From Bradyrhizobium sp. (lineage in GTDB: Bacteria; Pseudomonadota; Alphaproteobacteria; Rhizobiales; Xanthobacteraceae), in the NCBI RefSeq assembly GCF_016219575.1, contig NZ_JACRMG010000034.1, positions 62,001 to 126,000 of the forward strand: DNA of 64,000 nucleotides, given 5' to 3'. How positions within the stretch are numbered: the first letter of the stretch is position 1; each line of letters begins with the position of its first letter. Below the pieces are notes generated by a model. The model searched no databases. It saw only the letters and a program-made list of their open reading frames with translations, and was not told the DNA's origin. This document shows positions 7,339 to 16,226 of the stretch, in pieces. Position numbers and translations under genes: made by a program.

Positions 7339-9369
7339 ATGATCAAACTCAATCGTATCGGCAACAAGCTCGGCCTTGCCGGCGCCATCGGCGTCTTGCT
7401 GGCCGGCGGCATGGTGGCCAACCAGATGATGTCGGAGGCGGCCGTCGAGGCTGCCAACGGCCGCGTCGCGCGGTCCCAGCGGGTGATCGATGCCGTTTTC
7501 GTGGCGCAGATCGAATTGCGGCAGATGCAGGTTGCCGCGCGCGATGTTCGGCTCTCCAAGACGCCCGAGGAAGTCGACAAGGGGATTGCCGATCTGCAGC
7601 AGCTCAAGGTAGCCCAGGCCAAGGAAGTCGACGCTGCGCTTGCTGCGGCGCAGTTGCAGGAGACCCGGGAGCGGCTCGCGAAGGTTAAGTCGCTGCTGGA
7701 TGGATTTGCCGCCGGCGTCGAAGACCTCGGCAAGGTACAGAAGGAATCGCTGGCGCAGGCGGAGCGACGCGACTCGATTTCCGGCGAGTGGTACAGGGCG
7801 TTCCAGACCGCGCTCAATTCGTCGGTATTCGCGCGCATCGACAACCGCGACGAAGTTGAAAGCCTGTTTTATCAGGCCGACGCCAAGGTCAATGCGCTGC
7901 GGGCGCTCGTCTTCCGCTTCGGCCTGACGGGAGATGCCAAGCTGGTCCAGACCATCGGACACGCCAAGACCCAGCTTGCATCCTTGCTCAAGCAGACGCG
8001 CGACAAGAGCGAGGAGAAGAAGCTGCATGAACTGATCGATGGCCTGAGCGCCATCATCACCCGGTTCCTCGACGTCACCGACCAGTCCGTCAAGACCGAG
8101 GCCGCGCGGACCGACATCATTGCCAACCGCACGGTGAAAGCCGTGGCGGAGGCAGGCTCGCTGTTGCAGACGCAAGTCGGGATATCCCAGGGCAACGCCA
8201 AGACCTCGCGGGAGGAGGCCGCCGCCGAACTCGCCTCGGCCAACCGGATCAATCTGATCATGGCGGTCGTGGTGGTGATCTCGCTGATTGCTTCCGTGAT
8301 ATTCTCCTTCTTCGGCATCTCCCGTCCGATGACGCGGCTGAACGGCGCACTCGGCGAAATGGCCGGCGGCAATCTCGATGTCGTAATCCCCGGCGCCGAC
8401 CGCGGCGACGAGATCGGCGACCTCGCCAAGACCGTGACGGTGATCCGGCAGAACGCCGAGCAGAAGGCGCGGGACGAAGCGGAGGCCAAGACCAGGCAGG
8501 ACCAGATCGCCGCGCAGCAGCGCAAGGCGGACATGGTCAAGCTGGCCGACCAGTTCGAGAGCGCCGTCGGCGAGATCGTCGAGACCGTGTCCTCGGCCTC
8601 GACCGAGCTCGAGGCTTCCGCCACGACGCTGACCGCGACCGCCGAGCGCTCCCAGGAGCTCACCACCATGGTGGCGGCGGCCTCGGAAGAAGCTTCCGCC
8701 AACGTGCAGTCGGTGGCCTCGGCGACCGAGGAACTGTCGTCGTCGGTCAACGAGATCAGCCGGCAGGTGCAGGAATCGGCGCGCATGGCCAATGAGGCGG
8801 TCGATCAGGCGCGCAAGACCAATGACCGCGTCAGCGCATTGTCCAAGGCGGCCGCCCGCATCGGCGACGTGGTCGAGCTGATCAACACCATTGCTGCGCA
8901 AACCAACCTGCTGGCCCTCAACGCCACCATCGAGGCGGCCCGCGCGGGCGAGGCCGGCCGCGGCTTTGCAGTGGTCGCTTCCGAGGTGAAGGCGCTCGCT
9001 GAGCAGACCTCCAAGGCCACCGGCGAGATCGGCCAGCAGATCACCGGCATCCAGGGCGCTACCGGCGAGTCGGTCGAAGCCATCAAGGAGATCAGTGCCA
9101 CCATCGAGCGGCTGTCGGAGATTTCCTCTACCATTGCCGCCGCCGTGGAAGAGCAGGGCGCGGCGACGCAGGAGATTTCCCGCAACGTGCAGCAGGCGGC
9201 CCAGGGCACGCACCAGGTCTCGTCCAACATCACCGACGTGCAGCGCGGCGCAAGCGAGACCGGCTCTGCTTCCTCGCAGCTGTTGGCTGCGGCGCAGTCG
9301 CTGTCCGGCGACAGCAACCGCCTCAAGAGCGAGGTCGGCAAATTCCTCGATACGGTGCGGGCGGCGTAA
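7339..9369 (+). CDS. methyl-accepting chemotaxis protein 2
   Basis: A 676-residue chemoreceptor. TM1 is near residues 12-30 (LAGAIGVLLAGGMVANQMM), followed by a long helical periplasmic sensor of about 270 residues, TM2 near 305-327, HAMP (LGEMAGGNLDVVIPGADRGD) and the signalling domain with tip INTIAAQTNLLALNATIEAA. From HAMP to the C-terminus it is nearly the same sequence as receptor 1, down to the final KFLDTVRAA, but the sensor is about 90 residues longer and unrelated by eye. So the signalling half was duplicated or homogenised while the sensors differ. The start at 7339 is the first Met before TM1. Confidence 0.93.
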   Translation: MIKLNRIGNKLGLAGAIGVLLAGGMVANQMMSEAAVEAANGRVARSQRVIDAVFVAQIELRQMQVAARDVRLSKTPEEVDKGIADLQQLKVAQAKEVDAALAAAQLQETRERLAKVKSLLDGFAAGVEDLGKVQKESLAQAERRDSISGEWYRAFQTALNSSVFARIDNRDEVESLFYQADAKVNALRALVFRFGLTGDAKLVQTIGHAKTQLASLLKQTRDKSEEKKLHELIDGLSAIITRFLDVTDQSVKTEAARTDIIANRTVKAVAEAGSLLQTQVGISQGNAKTSREEAAAELASANRINLIMAVVVVISLIASVIFSFFGISRPMTRLNGALGEMAGGNLDVVIPGADRGDEIGDLAKTVTVIRQNAEQKARDEAEAKTRQDQIAAQQRKADMVKLADQFESAVGEIVETVSSASTELEASATTLTATAERSQELTTMVAAASEEASANVQSVASATEELSSSVNEISRQVQESARMANEAVDQARKTNDRVSALSKAAARIGDVVELINTIAAQTNLLALNATIEAARAGEAGRGFAVVASEVKALAEQTSKATGEIGQQITGIQGATGESVEAIKEISATIERLSEISSTIAAAVEEQGAATQEISRNVQQAAQGTHQVSSNITDVQRGASETGSASSQLLAAAQSLSGDSNRLKSEVGKFLDTVRAA

Positions 9370-9410
9370 GGTCGGTCCGGGAAGCAGGATGTGAAGGGCA
9401 GTCTTTCTTA

Positions 9411-9551
9411 CCTCGCCCGCTTGCGGGGAGAGGTCGGATCGCATCGTAGATGCGATCCGGGTGAGGGGGACTCTCCGTGAGTCCATCCTTCACCTTGATT
9501 GCGGATGCAGCCCCTCACCCCAACCCTCTCCCCGCAAGAGCGGGGCGAGGG
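9411..9551. repeat. intergenic palindrome, CTCTCCCCG family (copy A)
   Basis: Outer arms 9411-9434 and 9523-9550 pair (core TTGCGGGGAGAGG against CCCTCTCCCCGCAA). Inside are two smaller hairpins, 9438-9458 (GATCGCATC/GATGCGATC) and 9469-9483 (GACTC/GAGTC). The same layout recurs at 41690-41822. It lies between converging genes and could terminate both transcripts. Confidence 0.8.
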
Positions 9552-9563
9552 AGCAGAGAGTCG

Positions 9564-11084
9564 CTAGGCCACCCGCCATTCCGGCAGGCCGTCCTCGGCG
9601 GTGACGATGTCGCCGAGCGAGCCGACCGGCGTGCGGTCCATGTTCAGCAGATGCGCCAGCGTCTTCTGGTCGGTCGCAGGAATGCGGCCGAGCGTGCGGC
9701 GGTCGTCCTCCGTGCGCAGCATGGCGGCGCCATGCCCGATCTCGCCATTGCCGCGGTAGATCACGGTAAAGGCCTCGACCTTGCCCTTGCCGCCGGCTTC
9801 GGTGACGAAATCCGGTACCTTGCGGCGGTTTCGGTCAGCCTCGGCCTGGACGCTGGTGTCCTGCGCCATCGCCTGCTTCGGCGCCTCGCGCGACAGCACC
9901 AGCGCGTGGTGCTTGGTGACAAAGCCGCCCTGGCCGTAGAGCAGGCCGAGCTTGTCGTCCTTGCGCAGCTTGCGCACCATCGCGCAGGCCGCGTGCGTCA
10001 TGTAGGTGTTGAGCGGGGCGCCGAAGAAGGTGAGGCCGCCGGTCACCGTCGGCTGCACATCGGGCCCCAGCCCCAGCGTCCGCCGCGCCATCTTGGGCAC
10101 CACTGGGAAGCAGCTGTATAGCTCGATGGCGTCGAATTTCTTGCCGTCGCCCTTTACCAGATCCATGGCCGCCTTCAGCACCGCGTTCTGCGAATGGCTC
10201 TCGAAGAACTGGTCGCGGTTCAGATAGTCGCGCGGCTCCTCCGCCGACGCGCCGCCGAGCGCATAGACGATGCGGTCCTCCGGCACGCCGGCCGCGCGCG
10301 CCTTGGCAAGGCTGGTCAGGATCAGCGCGCCGCCCATGTTGACGCTGGGATTGGCCACCATCAGCTTGGTGTAGGGCCAGGCGATCAGCCGGTTGTCGGG
10401 CGAGGGCGTTGTGATCTGGTCCGGCGTGAAATTCTTCTTCAGCCAGGAATTGGGATTTTGCGCCGCGACGCCGGCAAAGGTCGACCAGAGTTGGCCGGAT
10501 TCGGCGAGCGCCTCACGCGGCGTCTGGCCCCAATGCGCCGATGTCGCGCTCTCATAGAGGGGATAGACCGTGATGGGCTGGAACACGCCGAGCTGCACGG
10601 CCATCGCCCTCTGGAACGAGGCAGTTCGCTTCGGGGCTTCCACGTCATGGGCAAACGGCGTCCAGGGCAGTGCGATGCCGGCGCGCTCAGCCCGCGTTGC
10701 GGTCGATTGCGCCTCGGCGCCGCACACCGCGGCCACGCTGCACTCGCCGCGCGCGATTCGCTGCGCCGCCTCGTGCAGATAGCGGATCGGGCTCTCGCCG
10801 CCGACCGGGCCGTAATAGCAATGCGCGGGCTTGGCGCCGATCCGCGCCGCCAGCAGCTTCTCCGGATCGCGGTAACGCCAGCTGACAAAACTGACCACGT
10901 CGAGCGACTGGATGTCGCCGAGCAGTTTTGCGCCGGAGTCGGCTTCCGCGCGCCGCAGCGCCTCTTCGAGGAGCGCGAGGGGTTCCAGGCCAGCGGCAAT
11001 CTCGTTCGGCCGGTCGACGATTTCGCCCACGCCGACGATGACGGGGATGCGGTCTTCCCTGGTTCCGGAGCCATTAGTGGCCAT
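9564..11084 (-). CDS. thiolase-like protein with extra C-terminal domain, catalytic residues not conserved
   Basis: A 506-residue member of the thiolase superfamily, longer than ordinary thiolases (about 390), with a C-terminal domain after about residue 400. The expected catalytic residues are not visible. The nucleophile region reads GGESPIRYLHEA instead of a CxSG motif, the GHP motif reads FFGAPLNTYM, and the second cysteine motif reads LYGQGGFV. It is probably a thiolase-like protein of the additional-C-terminal-domain type rather than a working acetyl-CoA acyltransferase. Last gene of the seven-gene minus-strand operon, 45 bases after the acyl-CoA dehydrogenase gene. Activity unknown. 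Confidence 0.8.
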   Translation of the reverse strand: MATNGSGTREDRIPVIVGVGEIVDRPNEIAAGLEPLALLEEALRRAEADSGAKLLGDIQSLDVVSFVSWRYRDPEKLLAARIGAKPAHCYYGPVGGESPIRYLHEAAQRIARGECSVAAVCGAEAQSTATRAERAGIALPWTPFAHDVEAPKRTASFQRAMAVQLGVFQPITVYPLYESATSAHWGQTPREALAESGQLWSTFAGVAAQNPNSWLKKNFTPDQITTPSPDNRLIAWPYTKLMVANPSVNMGGALILTSLAKARAAGVPEDRIVYALGGASAEEPRDYLNRDQFFESHSQNAVLKAAMDLVKGDGKKFDAIELYSCFPVVPKMARRTLGLGPDVQPTVTGGLTFFGAPLNTYMTHAACAMVRKLRKDDKLGLLYGQGGFVTKHHALVLSREAPKQAMAQDTSVQAEADRNRRKVPDFVTEAGGKGKVEAFTVIYRGNGEIGHGAAMLRTEDDRRTLGRIPATDQKTLAHLLNMDRTPVGSLGDIVTAEDGLPEWRVA

Positions 11085-11129
11085 TGAGTCGATCGCCTCG
11101 CCTGGTGGGGATAAGGGGTGCTCGCGCTC

Positions 11130-12263
11130 TCATGCTGCGGTCAACAGCAGGTCGGCCAGCCTGCGCCGGTGGTGCGTCGCATCGCCGAAAGCGTTTTGCA
11201 GCCAGAGCGCCCTGCGCAGGTAAAGCTGGGCGTCGCAATCCCAGGTGAAGCCGAAGCCGCCGTGAAACTGGACCGCTCTGTCGCCGGCGAACACCATGCT
11301 GTCTCCCGCCTCGACCTTTGCCATCCGCAGCGCAACCTCGGCATCCTCGCCGGCTGCGATCAGAGTTGCTGCGTGATAGACGTGCGAGCGGGCTCGCTCG
11401 AGCCCGATCAGGATCTCCGAGCAGCCGTGCTTGAGCGACTGGTAGCTGCCGATCTTGCGTCCGAACGCCACGCGGGTGTTGAGATACTCGACCGTGAGCT
11501 CGAGTACACCGGCGATTCCGCCGGCCGCCTCGGCGGCGGCAAGCAGGAGGGCTGCATCGCGCACGGCCTTCAGCGCGGCCTGCGCGCGCTCTCCGGTGAT
11601 CAGCGACGACAGCGGAACGCCGATTCCGTCAAGCCGCAGGCTGAAGCAGCGGCGGGTCTCGTCGATCACGAGCTCGCGCTCGCGCCGTTCCTTCGGAAGG
11701 TCGGCGGCCTTGACGACGGCAAGCGCGGGTGCACCGGAAAAATTGACGGAGACAAGGACGAAATCGGCGACTGCCGCATCGCAGACCAGGGTCTTCCTGC
11801 CGCTCAGCCGCACCGTGTCACCTTCCTGAACGGCCGAGGCTTCGATATGACCGAGGTCCCAATCGCCCTCGCTTTCGAACAGCGCGACAGTGCCGATCGA
11901 GCCGCTGCAAAGCTGCGGCAGGAACGCGCGCTTGATCGGCTCGCTGCCGCCGGCCAGCAGGGCCCGGGCGAACAGCTGGGTCGATACCAACGGCACGGCG
12001 GCGAGGTGCCGGCCCATCGGTTCGACGAGGGCCACGACCTCGGCAAGCGACAGGCCGCTGCCGCCAAAGTCTTCCGGTATCATGACGCCGGTCCAGCCAA
12101 GCCCGGCGATCTCGTTCCAGAGTTCGCGGTCGAATCCGGATTCCGAAGCAATCTGCCGGCGGACGGTGGCGATTGAGATCTTCTCGCGGCAGAAGGTCGT
12201 GGCGACGTCGAGCAGCGATACCTGCTCGTCGCTGAAAGTCAGCTTGTTGCTCAACGGGGTCAT
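11130..12263 (-). CDS. acyl-CoA dehydrogenase, subunit-like partner
   Basis: A 377-residue acyl-CoA dehydrogenase fold protein. The N-terminal helical domain starts MTPLSNKLTFSDEQVSLLD; the middle reads GWTGVMIPEDFGGSGLSLAEV, and the C-terminal domain has VQFHGGFGFTWDCDAQLYLR. I chose the ATG at 12263 because upstream sequence lies inside the preceding gene. It is divergent from ordinary members and follows another dehydrogenase gene by 4 bases. Such side-by-side pairs often form mixed alpha2beta2 enzymes, as in steroid side-chain degradation. The same is proposed here; the substrate is unknown. Confidence 0.85.
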   Translation of the reverse strand: MTPLSNKLTFSDEQVSLLDVATTFCREKISIATVRRQIASESGFDRELWNEIAGLGWTGVMIPEDFGGSGLSLAEVVALVEPMGRHLAAVPLVSTQLFARALLAGGSEPIKRAFLPQLCSGSIGTVALFESEGDWDLGHIEASAVQEGDTVRLSGRKTLVCDAAVADFVLVSVNFSGAPALAVVKAADLPKERRERELVIDETRRCFSLRLDGIGVPLSSLITGERAQAALKAVRDAALLLAAAEAAGGIAGVLELTVEYLNTRVAFGRKIGSYQSLKHGCSEILIGLERARSHVYHAATLIAAGEDAEVALRMAKVEAGDSMVFAGDRAVQFHGGFGFTWDCDAQLYLRRALWLQNAFGDATHHRRRLADLLLTAA

Positions 12264-12267
12264 GGCG

Positions 12268-13458
12268 TCAGTCCTTCGGCAATCCCAGCACGCGCTCGCC
12301 GACGATGTTGGCCTGGATCTGGCTGGTTCCGCCGCCGATCGTGGACGAGAATGAATTGAAATAGGCGCGCTGCCACTTGCCGCCCTCGACCGCGTCGGCA
12401 TCTCCGACGAAGCGGACGGCGTTGGCGCCCTGCAATGAGATAGCGAATTGCATCAGCCGCCGGCGATGCTCGGTGACCCGCAGCTTTGCGGACAGCCCGA
12501 TCGCATTTGGCCGCTCGTTGCACAATGCGGCGATTTCACCTCGCTTTGCGGTAAGCCGGTCGCCTTGGTCCTCGATGATGAAGCGGACGAGCTGGTCGCG
12601 TATCAGCGGGTCGTCCAGCGCAGGGCGGCCGTCGCGACGCGACCGGCGCGCGAGCGCAATCACGTCGTCGACTCCCGGCGAGACGCGGCTGAGGCCGCCG
12701 GCCTGCCCGCCGGTCACGCCACGCTCGAACGTCAGCGTCAGCATGGCCATTTTCCAGCCGTCGCCTTCCTTCCCCATCAGGCACTCCGCCGGGATGCGCG
12801 CATCCGTGAAGAATGTCTGGGTGAAGCCATACTCGCCGGTCAGCTTCTTGATCGGCCGCGGCTCGATGCCCGGCGTCTTCATCGGGACCAGGAAGAACGA
12901 AAGGCCTTCGTAGCGCGGCTTTTGCGGGTTGGTTCGCGCCAGCAGGATCATGTAGCTGGCGTAGCTGCCGAGGCTGGTCCAGATCTTCGAGCCGTTCAGC
13001 ACATACTCGTTGCCGTCGCGCCGCGCCGACAACTGGCAGTTGGCGAGGTCCGATCCCTGGTCCGGCTCGGAAAATCCCTGGCACCAGATGTCGTCGGCGT
13101 TGAGAATTCCCTTGATGTAGCGCTTCTTTGCTTCCTCGCTGCCGACCGCGAGAATGAGCGGACCCGCCCAGTTGAGACCGATGGTGTTCGGGACGAACGG
13201 CACCTTCTGCCGCGCCATCTCCGCATTGACGATGTTCTGATAGACCTGCGGCTTGCCGCCACCGCCATATTCCCGGGGCCAGGCCATGCCGAGATAGCCG
13301 GCTTCGTAGACCTTGCGCTGCCAGTTGCGCAGATATTCGAACTGCTCATCCGAGCCGACTTCCATAAAGGATTCCGGCAGCAGGAAGTCCGGCTCCGGCG
13401 GACGGTTCTGCCTCAGCCAAGCTTCCACCTCGCGGCGGAACTCGTCAAGCTCGCCCAT
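12268..13458 (-). CDS. acyl-CoA dehydrogenase
   Basis: A 396-residue FAD-dependent acyl-CoA dehydrogenase. It has an N-terminal helical domain, the flavin/substrate motif GFSEPDQGSDLANCQLSARR, the beta domain with NGSKIWTSLGSYASYMILLA, and the C-terminal FAD-adenine stretch IGGGTSQIQANIVGERVLGL. The ATG at 13458 follows a strong GGGGGAA site; an open frame running further upstream only reads through the enoyl-CoA hydratase gene. It introduces an alpha,beta double bond into an acyl-CoA and is probably paired with the next gene product, 4 bases downstream. Confidence 0.9.
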   Translation of the reverse strand: MGELDEFRREVEAWLRQNRPPEPDFLLPESFMEVGSDEQFEYLRNWQRKVYEAGYLGMAWPREYGGGGKPQVYQNIVNAEMARQKVPFVPNTIGLNWAGPLILAVGSEEAKKRYIKGILNADDIWCQGFSEPDQGSDLANCQLSARRDGNEYVLNGSKIWTSLGSYASYMILLARTNPQKPRYEGLSFFLVPMKTPGIEPRPIKKLTGEYGFTQTFFTDARIPAECLMGKEGDGWKMAMLTLTFERGVTGGQAGGLSRVSPGVDDVIALARRSRRDGRPALDDPLIRDQLVRFIIEDQGDRLTAKRGEIAALCNERPNAIGLSAKLRVTEHRRRLMQFAISLQGANAVRFVGDADAVEGGKWQRAYFNSFSSTIGGGTSQIQANIVGERVLGLPKD

Positions 13459-13475
13459 GTTTCCCCCGTCGTTGT

Positions 13476-14243
13476 TCAATTCTTCACCCAGTGAGGCTTT
13501 CGCTTTTCCCGGAAGGCCGCCATGCCTTCCTGACCGTCGGCCGACGCGAACATCTGACGGCTCCATTCCGCCATTTCCCGGAATGCCTCGTCGAGCGGCC
13601 TTGGCTCGGCTGCGCGCCGCACCAGTTTCTTGCATTCGGCCACCGCCTTTGGCGCGCCCAGGCGGATCATGTCGATCTCTTCCTGGACGGCGCCGCGCAG
13701 TTGCTCCTTCGCAACGGCGCGGTGAACGAGGCCAAGCCCGACGGCCTGCGCGCCCGTGAACTGCTCGCCCGAGACGAACAGCTTCATCGCGTTGTGGGCT
13801 CCGAGCTTTGGCACGCAGACCACGGCGATGATGGCCGGAATGACGCCGATGCGCACTTCCGAGAAGCTGAATTTGGCGTCGGCGACCGCAATAGCAATGT
13901 CGCAGGCGCCGACGATCCCCAGCCCGCCGGCAAATGCCGCGCCATTGATGGCGGCAATTACCGGTTTGGGGCTTTCGACGATGAGCCTGAGCACGTCGGG
14001 AAAGGTAGGTCCGGAGTTCTCGCCCGGGTTCCTGTTCTTCAGATCGGCGCCTGCACAGAAGGCGGGGCCGTTGCCGGTGATGACGATGCAGCGGACATTC
14101 GGATCCGCGATGGCGGCGCCGAGGTGACCGTGGAGTTCCGTCACGAGAATCTGGGACAGCGCGTTGCGATTCTCCGGGCGGTTGAGCGTGATCCACGCGC
14201 TCTCGCCCTCGACGTCATAAAGTGTCGCTTCGGTCGTCGGCAT
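13476..14243 (-). CDS. enoyl-CoA hydratase/isomerase family protein
   Basis: A 255-residue crotonase-fold protein. The oxyanion-hole regions read AFCAGADLKNRN and AAINGAAFAGGLGIVGACD. The first catalytic glutamate is kept in FSFSEVRIG, but at the place of the second the sequence reads AMKLFVSG, with lysine instead of glutamate, so it may not be a plain hydratase. In a carboxylase and HMG-CoA-lyase-like operon the natural guess is a 3-methylglutaconyl-CoA-type hydratase. It sits 6 bases after the biotin carboxylase gene and 17 before the acyl-CoA dehydrogenase. Confidence 0.87.
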   Translation of the reverse strand: MPTTEATLYDVEGESAWITLNRPENRNALSQILVTELHGHLGAAIADPNVRCIVITGNGPAFCAGADLKNRNPGENSGPTFPDVLRLIVESPKPVIAAINGAAFAGGLGIVGACDIAIAVADAKFSFSEVRIGVIPAIIAVVCVPKLGAHNAMKLFVSGEQFTGAQAVGLGLVHRAVAKEQLRGAVQEEIDMIRLGAPKAVAECKKLVRRAAEPRPLDEAFREMAEWSRQMFASADGQEGMAAFREKRKPHWVKN

Positions 14244-14249
14244 GTCCAG

Positions 14250-16226
14250 CTACTCCGCCTGTTCCATGATCACCAGGATGGCGCCGTTGGCGACCTGATC
14301 GCCGGCGGTGACGTTGAGTGTCTTGACGGTGCCGTCCCAGGGCGCGTCGATGCGATGTTCCATCTTCATCGCTTCCAGCACCAGCAACGCTTGCCCGCGC
14401 TCGACCAGGTCGCCTTCCGCGACCATGACCGACATGACCTTTCCGGGCATTGGCGCCTTGAGTCCGCCGCGCTGCTCGGCCCTCTCGGGCGCCGGGAACC
14501 GCGGCAACTCGGCAAGCTCGACATCCCCTGCGGCGCCGTGGATGAAACGCTTGTCGGCAGCCGCCAGCACGCTGTGCCGGCAGCGGCGGCCGTCGATCGC
14601 CAGATCGATGCCGCGCTCGTCGATGGCGAATTCGACGACCCGGCAGGGACGCTCGTTGACCGTCACCGCGATGCTGCCGTCGCGCGCGGGACGATAGGCG
14701 AGGTTCAGTCTTGCGTCCCTGAATGCGTAGCTCACCTGTTCCGGCGGCATCACCGAATTGCGGAAGCCGCCCGGTATCGTCTTCAGGATCCGCATTTGAC
14801 GCAGGCGGCTGCCGCGGTCGTGCAGGGCGGCCGCGATCGCAGCCGCGTGTAGTTCGCTTTCGTCGATGGCGCGCGTCGGGTTGGGCTTCACGTTTGCAAT
14901 GAAGTCGGTGTCGGTCTCGCCTCGCAGGAACTCAGGGCTACGCAGGCATGAGACCAGAAAGTCGCGATTGTGAACGATGCCCTGCACGCGCGTCGCCTCC
15001 AGCGCGCGCGCGAGCTTCGTCGCAGCCTCGCGTCGCGTCGGCGCCCAGGCGATGATCTTGGCCATCATCGGATCGAAGGCGATACCGATCTCGCTGCCGC
15101 TTTCGATTCCGGAATCGGTGCGGATGCCGTCGCCGGCCGGCGGCTCCCATACCTGCACGGTGCCCGGCGTCGGCAGGAAGTTCTTCTCCGGGTCCTCCGC
15201 GCACAGCCGGACCTCGATGGCATGGCCGTTAATTCGCAGGTCCTGCTGGGCGAATCCGAGAGCTTCGCCTTCGGCGACGCGCAATTGCTCCCGCACCAGG
15301 TCGAGCCCGGTCACCGCCTCCGTGACGGGATGCTCGACCTGCAGACGGGTGTTGACCTCCAGGAAAAAGAACTCGCGTCCGCTGACCAGGAATTCCACCG
15401 TGCCGGTGGAGTCGTAGCCGATGGCGCGGCCGGCGGCGAGGGCGGCCTTTCCCATCCGCTCGCGCAACGCGGCATCGACCGCAGGCGAGGGCGCCTCCTC
15501 GACGATCTTCTGGTGCCGGCGCTGGATCGAACATTCGCGCTCGAACAGGTGGACGAGATTGCCGTGCTTGTCGCCGAGAATCTGGATCTCGACGTGCCTG
15601 GCGCTGCTGAGCCAGCGCTCGAGAAACACCGTCCCGTCGCCGAAGGCGGCGGCCGCCTCGCGCCTTGCGCTTTCGATCGCCTGGGGCAGGTCGGCCGGCT
15701 TCTCGACGATGCGCATGCCGCGGCCGCCGCCGCCGGCGGCGGCCTTGATCAGGACGGGGTAGCCGATCTTTTCCGCCAGGGCCGGGGCATCTGCGTTTTC
15801 CGGCACCTCGAACGCCTCGAGCAGGGGTACGCCGAGCGGTTTCAGCAGGCGTTTGGCGGCAAGCTTGTCGCCGATGGCGCGGATGGCCTTGGGCGAGGGG
15901 CCCACCCAGATCAGGCCGGCGGCGGTCACCGCCTCGGCGAAAGCCGCGCTCTCCGAGAGAAATCCGTAGCCGGGATGGACCGCGTCGGCGCCGCTTCGCT
16001 TGCACGCTTCGATCAACTTGCCCACGTCGAGATAGCTCTCGGCGGCGGTTTGGCCTCCAATCGAGATCGCCGTATCGGCTTCCGCGACGAACGGCGCGGT
16101 CGCGTCGTTGTCGGAATAGACCGCAACCGTGCCGATGCCCATGGCGTGCGCGGTGCGGATGATCCGCCGGGCGATCTCGCCGCGGTTGGCGATCAGAAGG
16201 CGCCGGATGGGAACTACATTCGCCAT
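14250..16226 (-). CDS. acyl-CoA carboxylase alpha subunit (biotin carboxylase plus biotin carrier)
   Basis: A 658-residue alpha subunit of the methylcrotonyl/geranyl/propionyl-CoA carboxylase type. The biotin carboxylase half (about residues 8-450) has RRLLIANRGEIARRI, the glycine-rich ATP loop AAAGGGGRGMRIV and EVNTRLQVEHPVTE. A linker follows, then a biotinyl domain with the lysine in LEAMKMEHRID near residue 620. ATG 16226 is used; an open frame upstream runs antisense-like through the beta subunit gene. It overlaps the beta subunit gene by 13 bases, so the two are made together. The neighbours point to a branched acyl-CoA substrate. Confidence 0.93.
   Translation of the reverse strand: MANVVPIRRLLIANRGEIARRIIRTAHAMGIGTVAVYSDNDATAPFVAEADTAISIGGQTAAESYLDVGKLIEACKRSGADAVHPGYGFLSESAAFAEAVTAAGLIWVGPSPKAIRAIGDKLAAKRLLKPLGVPLLEAFEVPENADAPALAEKIGYPVLIKAAAGGGGRGMRIVEKPADLPQAIESARREAAAAFGDGTVFLERWLSSARHVEIQILGDKHGNLVHLFERECSIQRRHQKIVEEAPSPAVDAALRERMGKAALAAGRAIGYDSTGTVEFLVSGREFFFLEVNTRLQVEHPVTEAVTGLDLVREQLRVAEGEALGFAQQDLRINGHAIEVRLCAEDPEKNFLPTPGTVQVWEPPAGDGIRTDSGIESGSEIGIAFDPMMAKIIAWAPTRREAATKLARALEATRVQGIVHNRDFLVSCLRSPEFLRGETDTDFIANVKPNPTRAIDESELHAAAIAAALHDRGSRLRQMRILKTIPGGFRNSVMPPEQVSYAFRDARLNLAYRPARDGSIAVTVNERPCRVVEFAIDERGIDLAIDGRRCRHSVLAAADKRFIHGAAGDVELAELPRFPAPERAEQRGGLKAPMPGKVMSVMVAEGDLVERGQALLVLEAMKMEHRIDAPWDGTVKTLNVTAGDQVANGAILVIMEQAE

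Noticed and set aside
7255..9486. 743-codon minus-strand frame over chemoreceptor 2
   Set aside because: Mirror of the receptor's coding strand; no domain and skewed composition.
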